The notes below the pieces were generated by a model. It was not told where the DNA came from. It saw only the letters and a list, made by a program, of their open reading frames with translations, and ran no database searches. From Muricea muricata (Eukaryota; Cnidaria; Anthozoa; Malacalcyonacea; Plexauridae): a stretch of DNA of 64,000 bases. Positions 53,468 through 64,000 of this stretch are shown here, in pieces (within the stretch, counting starts at the first letter, position 1; each line of letters begins with the position of its first letter). The position numbers and the translations under genes were made by a program. Where the stretch lies: contig OY979717.1 in the NCBI GenBank assembly GCA_963855995.1, forward strand, positions 7,110,290 through 7,174,289, in the 5' to 3' direction.

Positions 53468-54783
53468 ATGACATGGTCCGGTATGAAGCAACAATCACTG
53501 ACATTCAGTGGAGAAGACGGACAGGCAATGAAAAATAAGTTAATAGCAGCCTTGACCACCGAGGAACTTTCTAAAACAAAAGGTCAAAAAGATATCCTAC
53601 AAGCTGAAGTAAATAAAAACTCCGAAGGCGAAGCTTCGACAAGGAATATTAATGAAGGCGATTGCTTCGGTTCATTGAGTAGCGTTGTTAATGCCTTAAG
53701 AGCAAAGATGAAACGATTTGAACAGAATTTTGAGGACTTCCAGTCTGAAACTAATCGAAATATTGATGTTTTGTTTCGTGAATCGGAAACCAACTCAAAT
53801 GAGCTGGAGGAAATGGATAGATTGCGAAAGGAAAAACGTCAACTAAAGTCAGACAATGCCGATTTAACCCAGCGTCTCAACAATCAAGTGCATGATGTAG
53901 CTGATTTAAATACTAAAATTAAAGCTATCGAACAAGAAAAAGCTAGTTTACTAACAGTTATACAATTACTTCAGGCTGACTGTAATCATCCTAAAGTAGA
54001 CGAAAGCAAGGAAGGCGATTCCTGGACTAAAAGTTGGACTGCTAACTTCCGAAGAAAAACATCAACCGGAGGAAACAAGGAGAGCCAACTAAATATTAAT
54101 AACATTACAGTTTCAAATCAATACGCCCCGCTTATGATTGATGAATCAGAAAATGACGAAGTTATTGAATCCATCAAAATTCCTGAAACATCTAAAAGTC
54201 TCATGAAAACAAATAAAAGCTTTAGAAACCATACGCAGAATCGCACAGAGAGAAAACACAAGCAGCAACAGAATGGCTTGAAACCTATACAAGGAGGCTC
54301 AATAGCGAGCATGGAGTTTCAATGTTAAAAGCTCTGAACCCGTCAAAGTTACGCCGCTCGACTGGCAAAAAAAATCTCAGTCAAGACCTTTCCTGGCACA
54401 ACAACCTCAGATATGAACCAATATGTTAAGCCAACTCTCGACCGAAATCCCGAGTCCTTGTGCTGCATGTGGGGACAAATGATGTCCAACGAAAAGAACC
54501 CCAAGAAATTGCTAATGAGGTAGAGAGTCTATGCAGAAGTATCGTAAGGAATGGAATGACGATAATTGCTTTATCAGAGATTATCCAGAGACAAGACGAA
54601 GATCTGAACATTAAAATCAGGGAAACGAACCTACTTTTGGCTGAGGTTTGTAAAACTCGTCAATGGCATTTTATTTCTCTCGCTAATATCGATTATTCTC
54701 ATCTAAATGCATCGGGTTTACATTTAAACGTTAAGGGTACTATAGCATTGGCAAAGAATTACGTAGATTTCTTAAATAATTGA
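53468..54783 (+). pseudogene. CR1-like ORF1: coiled coil plus SGNH/esterase-like domain
   Basis: The first frame (53468-54328) has long heptad-rich helices (about residues 75-165) and a polar C-terminus. A frame break near 54328 leads to the second segment, where LHVGTNDVQRKEPQE (about 54460) and SGLHLNVKGTIALAKNYVDF (about 54712) are the block III and block V signatures of SGNH hydrolases. The catalytic serine region would lie upstream near 54330-54400 in broken sequence. Esterase domains in ORF1 are a known feature of CR1-like LINEs. The function proposed in the literature is lipid or membrane interaction; the substrate is unknown. Confidence 0.75.
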
Positions 54784-55790
54784 CTAAACCTTCCTCGACT
54801 AGACATTTTAGATTACCTCTATTATAACTGTAATCCCTTTGACATACCCCAAATAGATAGGGGAAGGGAGAATAAGCAAGTATCTTTTATCAGTACTAGT
54901 TCTAGTGATCTACTAATGCCTAAAATAAGAGGTTTCAAAATTGCTAGTTTAAATATTCCCAGCCTACGTAAACATATCGATGAATTAAGAACTGTAATAA
55001 GTAATAATGAAATTGATGTTCTCGCCATTAACGAATCAAGAATGGATAGCACTATAACAAATGACATGATATCGATATACGACTATTCATGGGTTGGCAA
55101 ACATAGAAATAGATCTGGTGGTGGCGTTGGCTTCTTCATATATAAGGGATACAATTAATTATCGTATTAGGTTAGATCTTAACGATATAGATATTGAAAT
55201 TTTAACAATCGAAATTTTTTGAAATAAAAACAGACCATTCTTGATAACAACATGGTATAGGCCTCCGAATTATCCCATGGACACACTTTACAAATTCGAA
55301 AATTGCCTGAGATTGATTGATAACGAAAATAAAGAGAGTATAATTGTTGGGGAGGTCAATTCAGATATCTTAGCTAATGATCCGACTCACCTTGTTTCGG
55401 AGATGGACTTTATAACTAAACTTTATCAGTATGAGCAGTTAATAAGGATAGTGCATGCATCGCTAATTGACCACTTTTATACAACAAAGCCAGATTATGT
55501 TGCCTCTAGTGGAGTAAAAATCATTACTATTGGCGATCACTATTTAATTTATGGTGTTCGCAAATTTCAAGCAACTAAACAGTCGCCCGGGATAATAGAG
55601 TATAGAGACTTTAAGCAATTTAATGAAACACATTTTCTATTTGAATTGCAGTCATCTATTAATTTAAACCTAGAATACTGCGATCCTAATGATTCATGGT
55701 CGATTTGGAAAAACACATTTCTTAATATTGTTAATAGGCATGCACCCTTAAAAAACGTAAGGTATCCAGTAAACGATTACTTTGGATAAC
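54784..55790 (+). pseudogene. CR1-like ORF2, AP-endonuclease domain
   Basis: Starts in the frame 54916-55158 with FKIASLNIPSLRKHIDELR and a GGGVGFFI motif. After a frame break it continues at 55241 with TTWYRPPN, IIVGEVNSD and IGDHYLIYG. In active APE endonucleases the second and third motifs contain GDFN and SDH. Here the first aspartate is replaced by glutamate (GEVN) and the serine by glycine (GDH), while the D-H pair is kept. A stop is at 55787-55789. Confidence 0.78.
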
Positions 55791-57894
55791 TAAGGATTTA
55801 ATAACTAAAAAACGCCAGAAAGCATTTTTAAAAAAGAAGGCAGTATTGTCAGGATTAGAGGTTGACTGGACTATTTATAAATCTGCTAAAAATAGTTACA
55901 ATAGATTGGTATAGTGCACCATTCGCCAATACTATCAAGACAAACTACAAACTGACACAAAAGATCCCAAGAAAATGTGGAAAACCATTAACGAATTAAT
56001 GAATAAGTCCAAAAAAGATACTAAAATATCTGAATTAACAACAGATAATAATGAACCGATAGATCCAACCCAAATACCAAATGCGTTTTCCTTCTCTACT
56101 CACTACGTTCGTCCGAAGGAAAAACATTTTCCTTCTACATTCGCATATACACAAACACACAAGAGTGTAGATGGTAGGCTGCGTGTATGCACTTGCCTAC
56201 CATCCTAATTTGCATCCCATCATTGTTAAGCTACTTCCGCAGGAAAATACATTTAATAAATATTTCATCGAATTGGGAGATGAGTTATGTAAGGATATCC
56301 CTCCCTCAGTTACTATACCTGAGGATTATTTCGCGGAATTTGAATGTCCTACAAACACATTATCGTATTTTAAAGAAATATCTGAGACAGAAATCTTAAA
56401 ATTGCTTCACGGTCTTTCTGCATCAAAAGCATCGGGTATGGATCAAATCTCAGCAAGGATTCTGAAAATTGCGTCCCATGTGATTGTACCCTCACTTACA
56501 TCAATCTTTAACCAATCAATTCGTACAGGTATATTTCCAACCGACTGGAAGTCTGCCAGGGTTACACCAATACATAAATCCGGAGAGAGATGTAAGATGT
56601 CTAATTATAGACCTATATCTGTCATTTCGATTGTGGCAAGAATTATGGAGAAGCTAATACACAACCAGATCTATGAATATTTAATTAAGTCAAATTTACT
56701 ATCAACTTCACAGCACGGACCTCTCCATTCCACATGTACAGCACTACTAGACATCACCTGTAGATGGTATCAGAATAGATGGCCAACTTACCGGTGTCGT
56801 ATTTTTAGATCTAAAAAAAAGCTTTTGATACGGTGAATCACGAAATTCTGTTAAAAAAGTTGAATATTTATGGTATAAGAGGAACAGCATTGCAGTGGCT
56901 TAAATCTTATTTGACAGATCGAACACAATATTGCCGAATAAATGGCCAAATATCCTATCCATTAACGGTGATAAATGGTATACCTCAAGGCTTGGCTCTT
57001 GGCCCACTGTTGTTTTTAATTTACATCAATGACTTACCAAAATGCCTAGAGCACGCAACCGCAAGTATGTTTGCTGATGATACACAAATTGAAACATCAA
57101 GCAATGATGTTAGTGTAATGAAACATGAACTTAATCATGATTTAGAAAATGTTTCGACTTGGTTGTCAGCAAACAAACTAACTTTAAAACAAGATGAAAA
57201 CGGAATATATGATAATAGGTAGTAATAAAAGACTTAAACACGGTCAAATAGATATAGAACCACATGTACGTATAGGAGAGAGTAGAATTGATAGAGTTAA
57301 AACAAAATTACTAGGGTTGATGATAGATGAAAGTCTAATATGGAGTGCTCAAGTTGATTGAATCACAGGAAAGATCAATTCGGGCCTCGGCATCTTGGGC
57401 GACTGCGAGATATAGTAGACTATCAAACGTTAATTGTAATATATCAATCTATAATCCAACCCTATTTTGACTATTGCTCCCAGATTTGGGGCTGTCTGGG
57501 GAAAGGGTTATCAGATAAACTCCAAAACCTCCAAAATAGAGCGTTTCGCATAATAACACGTGAAAATTACGATATACGTTCCGAGGACATTTTAAACCGT
57601 GTAGGCTTTTCAAATTTACAAACTAGACGAGAACACCAATTAGCCATTTTAATGCACAAAATTAAACATAAAGTGTTACCGAATTATTTAATAGACATTT
57701 TCACCAATGCCAATGAATTACATGACTACAATACACGACAAAGCGAGTTCAATTTTGCACTACCCAAGCCTAATACTAATTTCAAAAAGAAATCTTTTGC
57801 CTATAGAAGTGCTGAAGCCTGGAATGGTCTTTCTAGTGATTTAAAGTCGGCTGAAAGTATTTTTAAATTCAAAACTAAAATTAATTGTTTGTAA
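55791..57894 (+). pseudogene. CR1-like ORF2, linker, reverse transcriptase and C-terminus
   Basis: The RT covers SKASGMDQISARILKI (56430), DWKSARVTPIHKSGE (56545), the broken LDLKKAFDTVNHE motif across 56815-56845, GIPQGLALGPLLFLIYIND (56975) and FADDTQIE (57070). Frame changes fall at about 56800, 57215 and 57360. The last frame (57358-57894) has RDIVDYQTLIVIYQSIIQP and the C-terminal AEAWNGLSSDLKSAE. Confidence 0.84.
56086..56248. mobile_element. ~160 bp insertion in CR1-like ORF2
   Basis: Compared with the copy at 16063-18050, codons for NAF and NKYF are separated by sequence starting TTTTCC and ending GGAAAA. It has two internal hairpins (gaaggaaaaac with ttttccttc, and gatggtaggc with gcctaccatc). 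It looks like a short palindromic MITE. Confidence 0.6.
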
Positions 57895-58025
57895 GTTGAT
57901 ATGTTTATATATGTATTTATATTTATATTAGTTGTAGTATACGGCCTATTGGAAGATCACCTATCCATATTTTTTGTAAATATTTTGGTGAAATAGCTCC
58001 GTTGTAATAAAGTCAATAAAAAAAA

Positions 58026-58835
58026 TCGAACCGAAGGGAATGCGGCATTTCAGGTTGTTGGAGTGGATTACGCTGGACCAATACGGTATCAGGCCCCAAA
58101 AAATCTACTCCGATAATGGCAAGACGTTTGTAGCAGCGGCAAAATGGCTCAAACGAATCATGAACGATGAACGACTACACGATTGGCTTGCAAAGTATGA
58201 GATAAAGTGGCAATTTAACACAAGTAGAGCATCGTGGTGGGGTCGACAGTTCGAGAGAATCGTTGGGCTGGCAAAGCAAGCACTGTACAAGGCTGGTGGC
58301 AGTACCTCGCTCACTTGAAATATGCTACAAGATTTGTTGCTTGACGTCGAAGTGGCGTTAAACAACCGACCGCTCAGCTATGTTGAGGATGACCCCCAAT
58401 TACCAGTGTTGACGCCCAACTTCCTAATGTTCCACCGACCAAACCATATTCCCACTCCGGATTACCAAGATATTGAAGAAATGAATCTAAGGAAGACTGC
58501 GAAACAAATCGAAAAGTGCAAGGACATGATGTGGAAAAGATGGACGAGCGAGTACGTGAGAGGGTTACCAGAAAGGCACGATCTCAAACACAACGACAAG
58601 CAGTTTTCGTTGAAAGAAGGTGACGTCGTCATAATCGAGTCGGATGAACGCAATCGGAACAAATGGAAGTTAAGAATCGTGCAGGACGTGATGGAGTTCT
58701 TCGAGCGGCGAGGCTTAGACCTGGAAAACACCATCTCGAACGCGCTGTGCAACATCTTTACCCCTTAGAACTCTTGTGTGACGTCAGCAAGCCGAAGACA
58801 AAGATCGTGGATCTCAATCCATATTCCCGATACAG
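58026..58835 (+). pseudogene. BEL/Pao integrase core (deleted) and C-terminal domain
   Basis: AAFQVVGVDYAGPIRYQ gives the first catalytic Asp region. A deletion and frame shift lead to IYSDNGKTFVAAAKWLKRI (second Asp), and the catalytic Glu region is replaced by WWGRQFERIVGLAKQAL. The next frame (58322-58768) holds NNRPLSYVEDDPQLPVLTP and the C-terminal DUF5641-like part DLKHNDKQFSLKEGDVVIIE. It ends near 58830 at an inverted LTR. Confidence 0.84.
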
Positions 58836-59138
58836 TGTATCGAGAATTTTTTTTTTCACAACACTAAAGATTCACACTAAGACTTGGTTTTTTATGGTTT
58901 TTATTCGCCATAGTAATCACTCCTTGCGCACCGGCTCTTCCCGTCAACTCTCCTCACCCTCGCAATACTCTCAGATTATATTCTCTCACACGTTCGTACT
59001 TACAGTATCTTGTCAATCAACTGTTACTCGTCTAATTGTATTACCCTACTTTATTATCCTGCTAAAAAAGTTAATTTCTGTTGACAGATAATCCTATATA
59101 CTATCCCTAATTAATGTCTATCTGTCAACTTTCCAACA
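58836..59138 (-). repeat. BEL/Pao LTR, inverted relative to the element at left (303 bp)
   Basis: It reads TGTTGG to GATACA on the minus strand. Its first 106 bp are the same as 43801-43906. On the plus strand its end and the preceding element end meet in a palindrome, cgatacagtgtatcg (58828-58842). Confidence 0.68.
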
Positions 59139-59141
59139 GCT

Positions 59142-59215
59142 GTACCCAGGTCACTTTGCAAGGAGATGGCATTGGAAGTGGAATCAATTTCTTTAAACAG
59201 TTTTGTGTCATCGGC
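59142..59215 (-). pseudogene. LINE RT catalytic fragment
   Basis: The minus strand near 59211-59145 encodes ASFADDTKLFKEIDSTSNAI, the FADD box of a CR1/L2-type RT, squeezed between BEL copy 2 sequence and the LTR. Confidence 0.55.
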
Positions 59216-61045
59216 AAAGGAGGCGATCTTGAAGTTCCGTCAGACAAATCCTCAACATACAGCGGATATTGCTGTGCGTACGTCTCCGGATGAACATTTA
59301 AAGTTCCTCCAAGTAAAAATGGACTTGAGCCAAGCCGGGATATCGCTCTGGTCATACGATACACCATCATCACCTATCGTTGCAGGTCGTTTATCCATAA
59401 GAATCTCATTGCATCTCGTTGAATCTCTTTGATCATTATTTGTAAAACTCTTGCAGTGGGGGACCAATGTCCAAGCACTCTGACTTGCCGTCAGCTTTTG
59501 CTGAAGCGTCGTATACAATTTTAACTTTTGTGGACTCAGCTTAGTCTCACACCAGGCTTGTGTGCGGTAAATTGCTCTCGGCTCCCGTTCGGTTTGTCTG
59601 GTGCAATTTGAACGACTCCATTCTTTGGCTGATCCTCTATGATACTATGATATGTTTCTAACAGTTCAGGTTGTTTGTCAAGCCTATTGAATAATGTCTG
59701 GTATCGTCGCATAGCGACATAGTAATTGGTTGGCAACTCAGGATGATGAACCTTGCACGGTAGCGACGTTTCATATTGACCATTTTCTCGCGCAGTAAGT
59801 TGTTCCTGGAACTCTTGATACTCGCTTCCTTGATCACCCTCTATACGGTCTGCAACCCCAGCACGTACAAGCTGCAAAGGTGTATGTAGTCGTTTTGGGA
59901 GCTTTTGGTAAACTTAAGGTAGAATGGTTCACAGTAGGGAAGCCCGCCCGAAAATTTGGTCATGCTATGCAAATTTAAATCATCATTATTCATTCCGTAT
60001 ATGGTTATTAAACACTGAAAAATTTGCATTTGCATTACCAAATGTCGGGCTGGCTTCGCCACTGACGGTTCATCTCTCGTCCTGGTGATATGATAGTCCA
60101 TCCCAAAGTTGTCATTTGGACAACTGGCATCTCATCATGCCCAATCCTTGCAGGCTCTGATATCTTGATTCTGGACATGTCGCTGCCTCCTAAATTAAGG
60201 TGAACAGGCAGAAGTACTTTTTCATCTATGTCATTCATGTGTACTCCTTGAAGGTGCTCATAAGTTGCCATTAGTTCCTTGTACATGGGATTTGGAAAGG
60301 TCATTAGGACGTACTTCTCTATCCTGTTCAGCTCACATGATATCTTGAACTTCCCTTCAACATCTCTGTCCTCACCTGCACACACATCAATCTTCCTCGT
60401 GTAGTCGCGTTGTTTGAAGCGTCAGCTCAATTTATTTAAATTCCTGCATTGCTGGCTTTTTCCCGATTGCATTTAACAATTTGCTTGATGCAAAAGAGTT
60501 TCCAGATCCAGCATATATCTAGGATGGACACTACGTTCCATCTATTTCAACTACAACAACTGGATAAGCAACATCTTTCCATTAGGTTGGCCCAACAGTT
60601 TCTAATTCTCTTCTAGTTTATCGCATATAGATGTATGATTACTTCTCTTGCAGTTATAACACTGCCCTCTAGTTCTAGAGTCACGCTCTATGCTTTTCAC
60701 CTGTGCAGTTAAAATACAGATGCTTGCTGCTAAGAATTTTTTTCCGATCATTTGCAGGACAACCTCTACTGATCACACTTTACTGGTCTGTGGCTTTTGC
60801 TTTGACAATATACTGTACACACTGTCTATATTGTTCCTTTGTTAATAATAACTTACCTTTCTAACCATCTTTCCATCGTGATACATCTTTCCTTCCATCC
60901 TTCTCACTTTGTTGCAATGGATTTCGCTCAATCCATTGTCCCAATGCTTCGACCAAATCAGGAACGGTCCACTTTTTCCACTAGGCTGAGGTTCTTGTTA
61001 GATCAGCTCGAATTACGTGTCCGACAAGACTGTCATTAAAGTTAT
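59216..61045 (-). pseudogene. Second BEL/Pao relic (gag end, knuckles, protease region, RT)
   Basis: Right to left: gag core WKKWTVPDLVEALGQW near 60990, homologous to the gag at 44821. Then zinc knuckles (YFNCTGEKHRA and CYNCKRSNHTSIC, about 60640-60720), the protease-adjacent region (60385-60035, YVLMTFPNPMYKELMATYEH and LGWTIISPGRE), the RT entry (59877-59536, GQYETSLPCKVHHPELP), the codons for KIVYDASAKADG (near 59510) and SSPFLLGGTL (near 59310). An internal deletion removed the RT palm start. Its own 5' LTR was not found. Confidence 0.8.
59939..60057. mobile_element. ~119 bp hairpin MITE in BEL copy 2
   Basis: Ends GAAGCCCGCCCGAAAATTTGGT and a near complement (right end ...ATGTCGGGCTGGCTTC). 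It interrupts the BEL codons after SPGREM; the frame resumes with codons for FTKSSQNDYIHLCSL-type sequence. Confidence 0.6.
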
Positions 61046-61244
61046 GTATCTTTTGTTTAGAAACACCACCAATTAATAAGTACAGAAATTATTTTTTGTT
61101 GAGTGGTAGTTTGTCAATTGAATTTTAATTCTAACTTTGTGTACAACATGCTGTTTTAAATATGCAAATCTTGTCGCATCATCCATCAGGGCTTTATCAA
61201 TTTGAATCTCAAGTCAAGTCGAATTCCCCAGAACCGCGCCCAGT
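61046..61244. other. No gene seen
   Basis: A+T-rich sequence upstream of BEL copy 2 gag; an LTR boundary could not be identified. Confidence 0.35.
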
Positions 61245-61479
61245 CTAAATGAGTCCCTTGAAATTTTGATATTTGAAGCGCATGCAGTTTTGTTTTTTGA
61301 ACCGTTTTCCGGTAGCAATCTCCGGCTTCTTTTCTTCAAGAGCTAATGCAAAGTGTTCCTCTCTTTCACGGCTTGCACGTTCATCCCTCTCATCCTCGTA
61401 ACTGACTTGAGCTCGTGCTTCAATTTCTTGGCGAATTTTAGCTTGGCGCTTACTTTCCTGTTCCTTTTCCTTTTCGTCT
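61245..61479 (-). CDS. Possible terminal exon, charged coiled coil
   Basis: On the minus strand the phrase ATGTTCTAG, a plausible acceptor, precedes an open stretch of ~77 codons starting DEKEKEQESKRQAK. It runs through a highly charged, Glu/Arg/Lys-rich helix (DERDERASREREEHFALALEEKK) and ends KGLI at the stop 61245-61247. It sits directly next to the inverted-repeat element. It may be a real terminal exon or chance sequence; no partner exon is certain. Confidence 0.25.
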
Positions 61480-62258
61480 AGAACATAGACATTCATTAGT
61501 ACATTTACATAACCTCTAACATTCAATTGAGCAATTAGCACAACCAATAAGATGAATGGCATATTCCTTTATTTGAACATATAGACACACAATAACATTG
61601 TAAAAAAAACAACGTTAACACAAAAAACCAATCATTAACACTTAGAGAAAAACAGCATTTTTTGTTCTGTAGAAGTGTTGGTAATTCGTTTAGTTTCAGT
61701 GTTTATTCTTCGATTGCCTTGCCATTTAGACAACGGGGCATGTACGTCTGCATGAACCGAAACCACAGTCCACATTTCACAGGTTTTACTGCTTCCACGT
61801 TTCCTTATAACGCTTGCAGCAGCAGCAGCTGAGTTCAAAATAATGGCCCAGTGGGATCCCCTGACGCCTAGCTTCTTCACGATTAATATCCGCCATAATG
61901 GCTGCCTTGAGCGCACTGATGTTCGACAATGTTCAAAAATGCACTATATGGTGTCAGTTTCTTGAGTTCTGTATTTGGACCAGGCTCAGCAGGGTTATGG
62001 TGGGCGGGTGCACCATCATCGAATGGCGAAGCAATCGAAGGATAAACACTGAAACTAAACGAATTACACTTCTACAGAACAAAAAATGCTGTTTGCTCTA
62101 AGTGGTAATGATCTTTTTTGTGTAAACGTTGTTTCTTACAATGTTTTTGTGTGTCTATGTTCAATAAACGAATATGTCATTCATCTTATTGTTTGTGTTA
62201 ATTGCTCAATTGAATGTTAGAGGTTATGCAAATGTACTAATGAATGTCTATGTCCTAC
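61480..62258. mobile_element. Inverted-repeat element, ~240 bp arms
   Basis: The left arm (about 61480-61720) is mirrored at about 62020-62258: for example attcaattgagcaatta with taattgctcaattgaat, and gcattttttgttctgtagaa with its complement. The ~300 bp centre has a trinucleotide GCA run (about 61815-61830) and two short ATG-started frames, none convincing. Confidence 0.72.
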
Positions 62259-63101
62259 GATTGATTGTCCAGCAATGTTATTGTTTGTCAGTTCCGTCTT
62301 CATTAATGTTCAAAGGACGCTATAGATTGCACCTTGATGCTATTGAATGTTCATGCATATATTAAACGCGCTATTGAAAGTTTATTCACTTTAATAATGT
62401 TTAGTATGGCGATTTGTTGATTCAGCGCACGTCATAAATTAATGATCGTCTTTTTTAATGACTAGCAAAAGGTGTATAAAGGGTATTATTTTTCTGCAAA
62501 ATTGATTGATGCTTAGGATAATGTTGCACTGTTCACCTCCCAAAACAAAGTGGCTTTATACAGAAATGTTACTTAGACTTTGTTTTCGTATTAACATTTG
62601 TTGTACATTAAGTACAGTATACTGGCGAACATACGGTACACTACGGACTGACGTATAGCGTACGCACAAAGAGTATCTAAAGATTGGTTATTAGAAATGT
62701 TTGCTATTTCAAAAGCAAACATTCAAAATTTAAAATTTACTTATATAGCGAATAATTATATAGCTTTGCTTGTGATTCTTTTCAATATGTAGCAGCCATA
62801 TTATACAGTGCAACTACTTTAAGATGCCCCTGGCCCTCGTTTTTTTCCTGTCGTCGTAAATTTTTGGCCTATTAGTTAAGCACTTTTGGACACTATTATG
62901 TCTTGGAAGTACTGTATCGAAAATAAAGGTTTAAAAACTACGTTATAGCCTTTGTGACGTAGTTATAATTATCTCTCGAGACTATTATCGTCACTGCCTA
63001 ATGTGCCCCCAGTATATCGCTTATTGGGTTCCTTTAGTAGACTATTTCCAATTCGGAAAATTTATTAATACAGTTGAAAGAAGCATCCTTACTTTAGTAA
63101 A
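62259..63101. other. No gene seen
   Basis: A+T-rich DNA without long frames, repeats or transposon motifs. Confidence 0.45.
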
Positions 63102-63366
63102 GTTAAAATGTTTAAAGTTATAGTGTTTGCAAAACATGGTAAAATGTGGAAAATATAATCCCGTGAAGTTTGCAAATACGAAAAAGGCTTGCCACATTGC
63201 AACACATGCATAGTGGTGAGCATAAAAAATTTGCGGTTTTCACTGGCCTATATTTATTTTTCACATTTTATAGCTAATATTTCGCAGCCAAATTTTACAA
63301 TTTTATTAAGTTTAGGATGCTTTTTCCTCCTGTGCTAATAAATTTTCTCAATTCAAAAGTTTGTCT
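63102..63366. mobile_element. Palindromic MITE, copy 2 (diverged)
   Basis: Shares with 43281-43611 the phrases aaaatgtggaaaatata, gtgaagtttgcaaa, aagtttaggatgct and the end aattcaaaagtttgtct. The left terminus is missing and the centre differs. Confidence 0.75.
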
Positions 63367-64000
63367 GATGCGGGAAAGGTCTAAACCAAGTGGCGCCCAG
63401 AGGAGTTACGCCACTGACTTTTACATGGTGCAAGAATATTCTTCTTGATGTTTTGTGTCTCAGTTGCTAAATATTGTAATTCTAACAAGTTTTCAAAAAA
63501 TCTCTTATATTTATGTTTAATTCCTTGCTCAACACAAAGCATACATACTGTATACGTCTTGACGTGACTACTTTCACTTTTCACTGGATTACTTGGTTTG
63601 GAACTGCGATGTTCACTAATATTTAATATAAGGTATCGTGCAACTGACAATGTTGAATACAGTGCATGTATATTATCGCTTCGGCTATTGTCTCGGCGAA
63701 TACAGTTCCTCCAGGGGCCAGATGTTTGTACCAATGTCGTTTAGCTTAGTGGCACAGCCAAAATTTCGCTGTACTCGAAAACATTTTGTGAATGCGTGTG
63801 TGATTTTTTTCTAAACATATGACGTTCCTTGTATGTTTGCAGGGTGAATATCAATGGTGAATATTAATAATGTCATTAATTGCGCTAATTATAATCGCAT
63901 TATTATTAGCACTGATGAAGATCCGAGTCTGCGGATCTTTTCGCTCTGTGATAGTAAGCTTACGCCAGTGGTGTTTCCACAAAATTATATTTTAATATGA
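63367..64000. other. No gene supported
   Basis: A 117-codon minus-strand frame (63381-63734) shows no family motif. A small hairpin is visible near 63921-63940 (gaagatccg with cggatcttt). Confidence 0.35.

Larger units (their letters stand above)
53299..58025 (+). mobile_element. CR1/L2-like LINE, near full-length (4.7 kb), inserted in BEL integrase
   Basis: Order: leader, ORF1 with coiled coil, an SGNH/esterase-like segment, APE-type endonuclease, RT, and 3' UTR with the family phrase cggcctattggaagatcac, ending in TTGTAATAAAGTCAATAAAAAAAA. It shares its RT and 3' end with the truncated copy at 16063-18050. ORF2 carries several frameshifts and a ~160 bp insertion, so it is inactive. Confidence 0.88.
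43801..58835 (+). mobile_element. BEL/Pao retroelement carrying four insertions
   Basis: Gag, zinc knuckles, protease, RT, RNase H and integrase pieces occur in BEL order on the plus strand. Interrupting them are DIRS copy 2 (45111-49187), a solo LTR (50609-50923), a LINE fragment (about 51668-52450) and a CR1-like element (53299-58025). Without them the element is about 5.1 kb. The 5' LTR is truncated and no plus-oriented 3' LTR follows. Many stops and frameshifts show an old copy. Confidence 0.87.

Noticed and set aside
61635-61916. 93-codon minus-strand protein and an overlapping ATG frame (MADINREEARRQ)
   Set aside because: Both end in or cross the inverted-repeat arm and lack family motifs or a convincing donor site.

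Overview
The window reads as a metazoan nuclear genome, most likely a cnidarian or another early-branching animal (inference). The evidence is the A+T-rich sequence, long TAA and TA microsatellites, one candidate first exon with a signal peptide and a GT donor (41050-41122), and a mixture of DIRS, BEL/Pao, Ty3/Gypsy, CR1/L2-like and R4/Dong-like retroelements. I see no rRNA, tRNA, CRISPR or bacterial operon. About 85 percent of the window is mobile DNA, much of it nested and nearly all broken by stops, frameshifts and 5' truncation.

Region by region. 1-2640: two minus-strand ORFs (an SGNH hydrolase-like protein, and an unrecognised protein open to the left edge) separated by a minisatellite. 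2764-5256: a 2.5 kb foldback element with two 1.17 kb arms and a 7 bp target duplication. 5470-12350: R4/Dong-like element A (+), interrupted by a complete but frameshifted DIRS element (6876-11896). 12351-36858: Dong-like element B (+), split at 14903/36686 by a 21.8 kb Ty3/Gypsy provirus (-) with both LTRs and an ATAT target duplication. The Gypsy integrase is itself split by a 15 kb block (16063-31057) made of one CR1-like copy (+) and six Dong-like copies E1-E6, all on the minus strand and joined through TAA microsatellites. 36859-37390: Dong-like tails C and D. 37472-40670: a compound-palindrome MITE, a second Gypsy gag relic, and several hairpin or MITE-like elements. 41050-43790: the candidate host exon, an intron-like stretch, a LINE 3' end and a palindromic MITE. 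43801-58835: a BEL/Pao element (+) carrying four insertions: DIRS copy 2 (-), a solo LTR, an L2-like LINE fragment (-) and a 4.7 kb CR1-like element (+). 58836-61045: an inverted LTR and a second BEL/Pao relic (-). 61245-64000: an inverted-repeat element, a second palindromic MITE copy and otherwise featureless DNA.

How it works together. The most interesting signal is a Dong-like element family whose copies end in (ATT)n and sit head-to-tail in TAA tracts. Each new copy lies next to the tail of another, in the orientation set by the TAA strand. The array in the Gypsy integrase seems to have been seeded by the TAA-containing tail of a CR1-like copy inserted there first. All copies share a 3' hairpin whose stem changes on both arms between subfamilies, as expected for an RNA structure recognised by the reverse transcriptase. 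A second clean result is that both DIRS copies joined the genome at a short sequence (ATT / AATTG) identical to the junction encoded in their own internal complementary region, which supports integration from a circle by the tyrosine recombinase. Similarity searches could not be run, so family names rest on motifs and layout.
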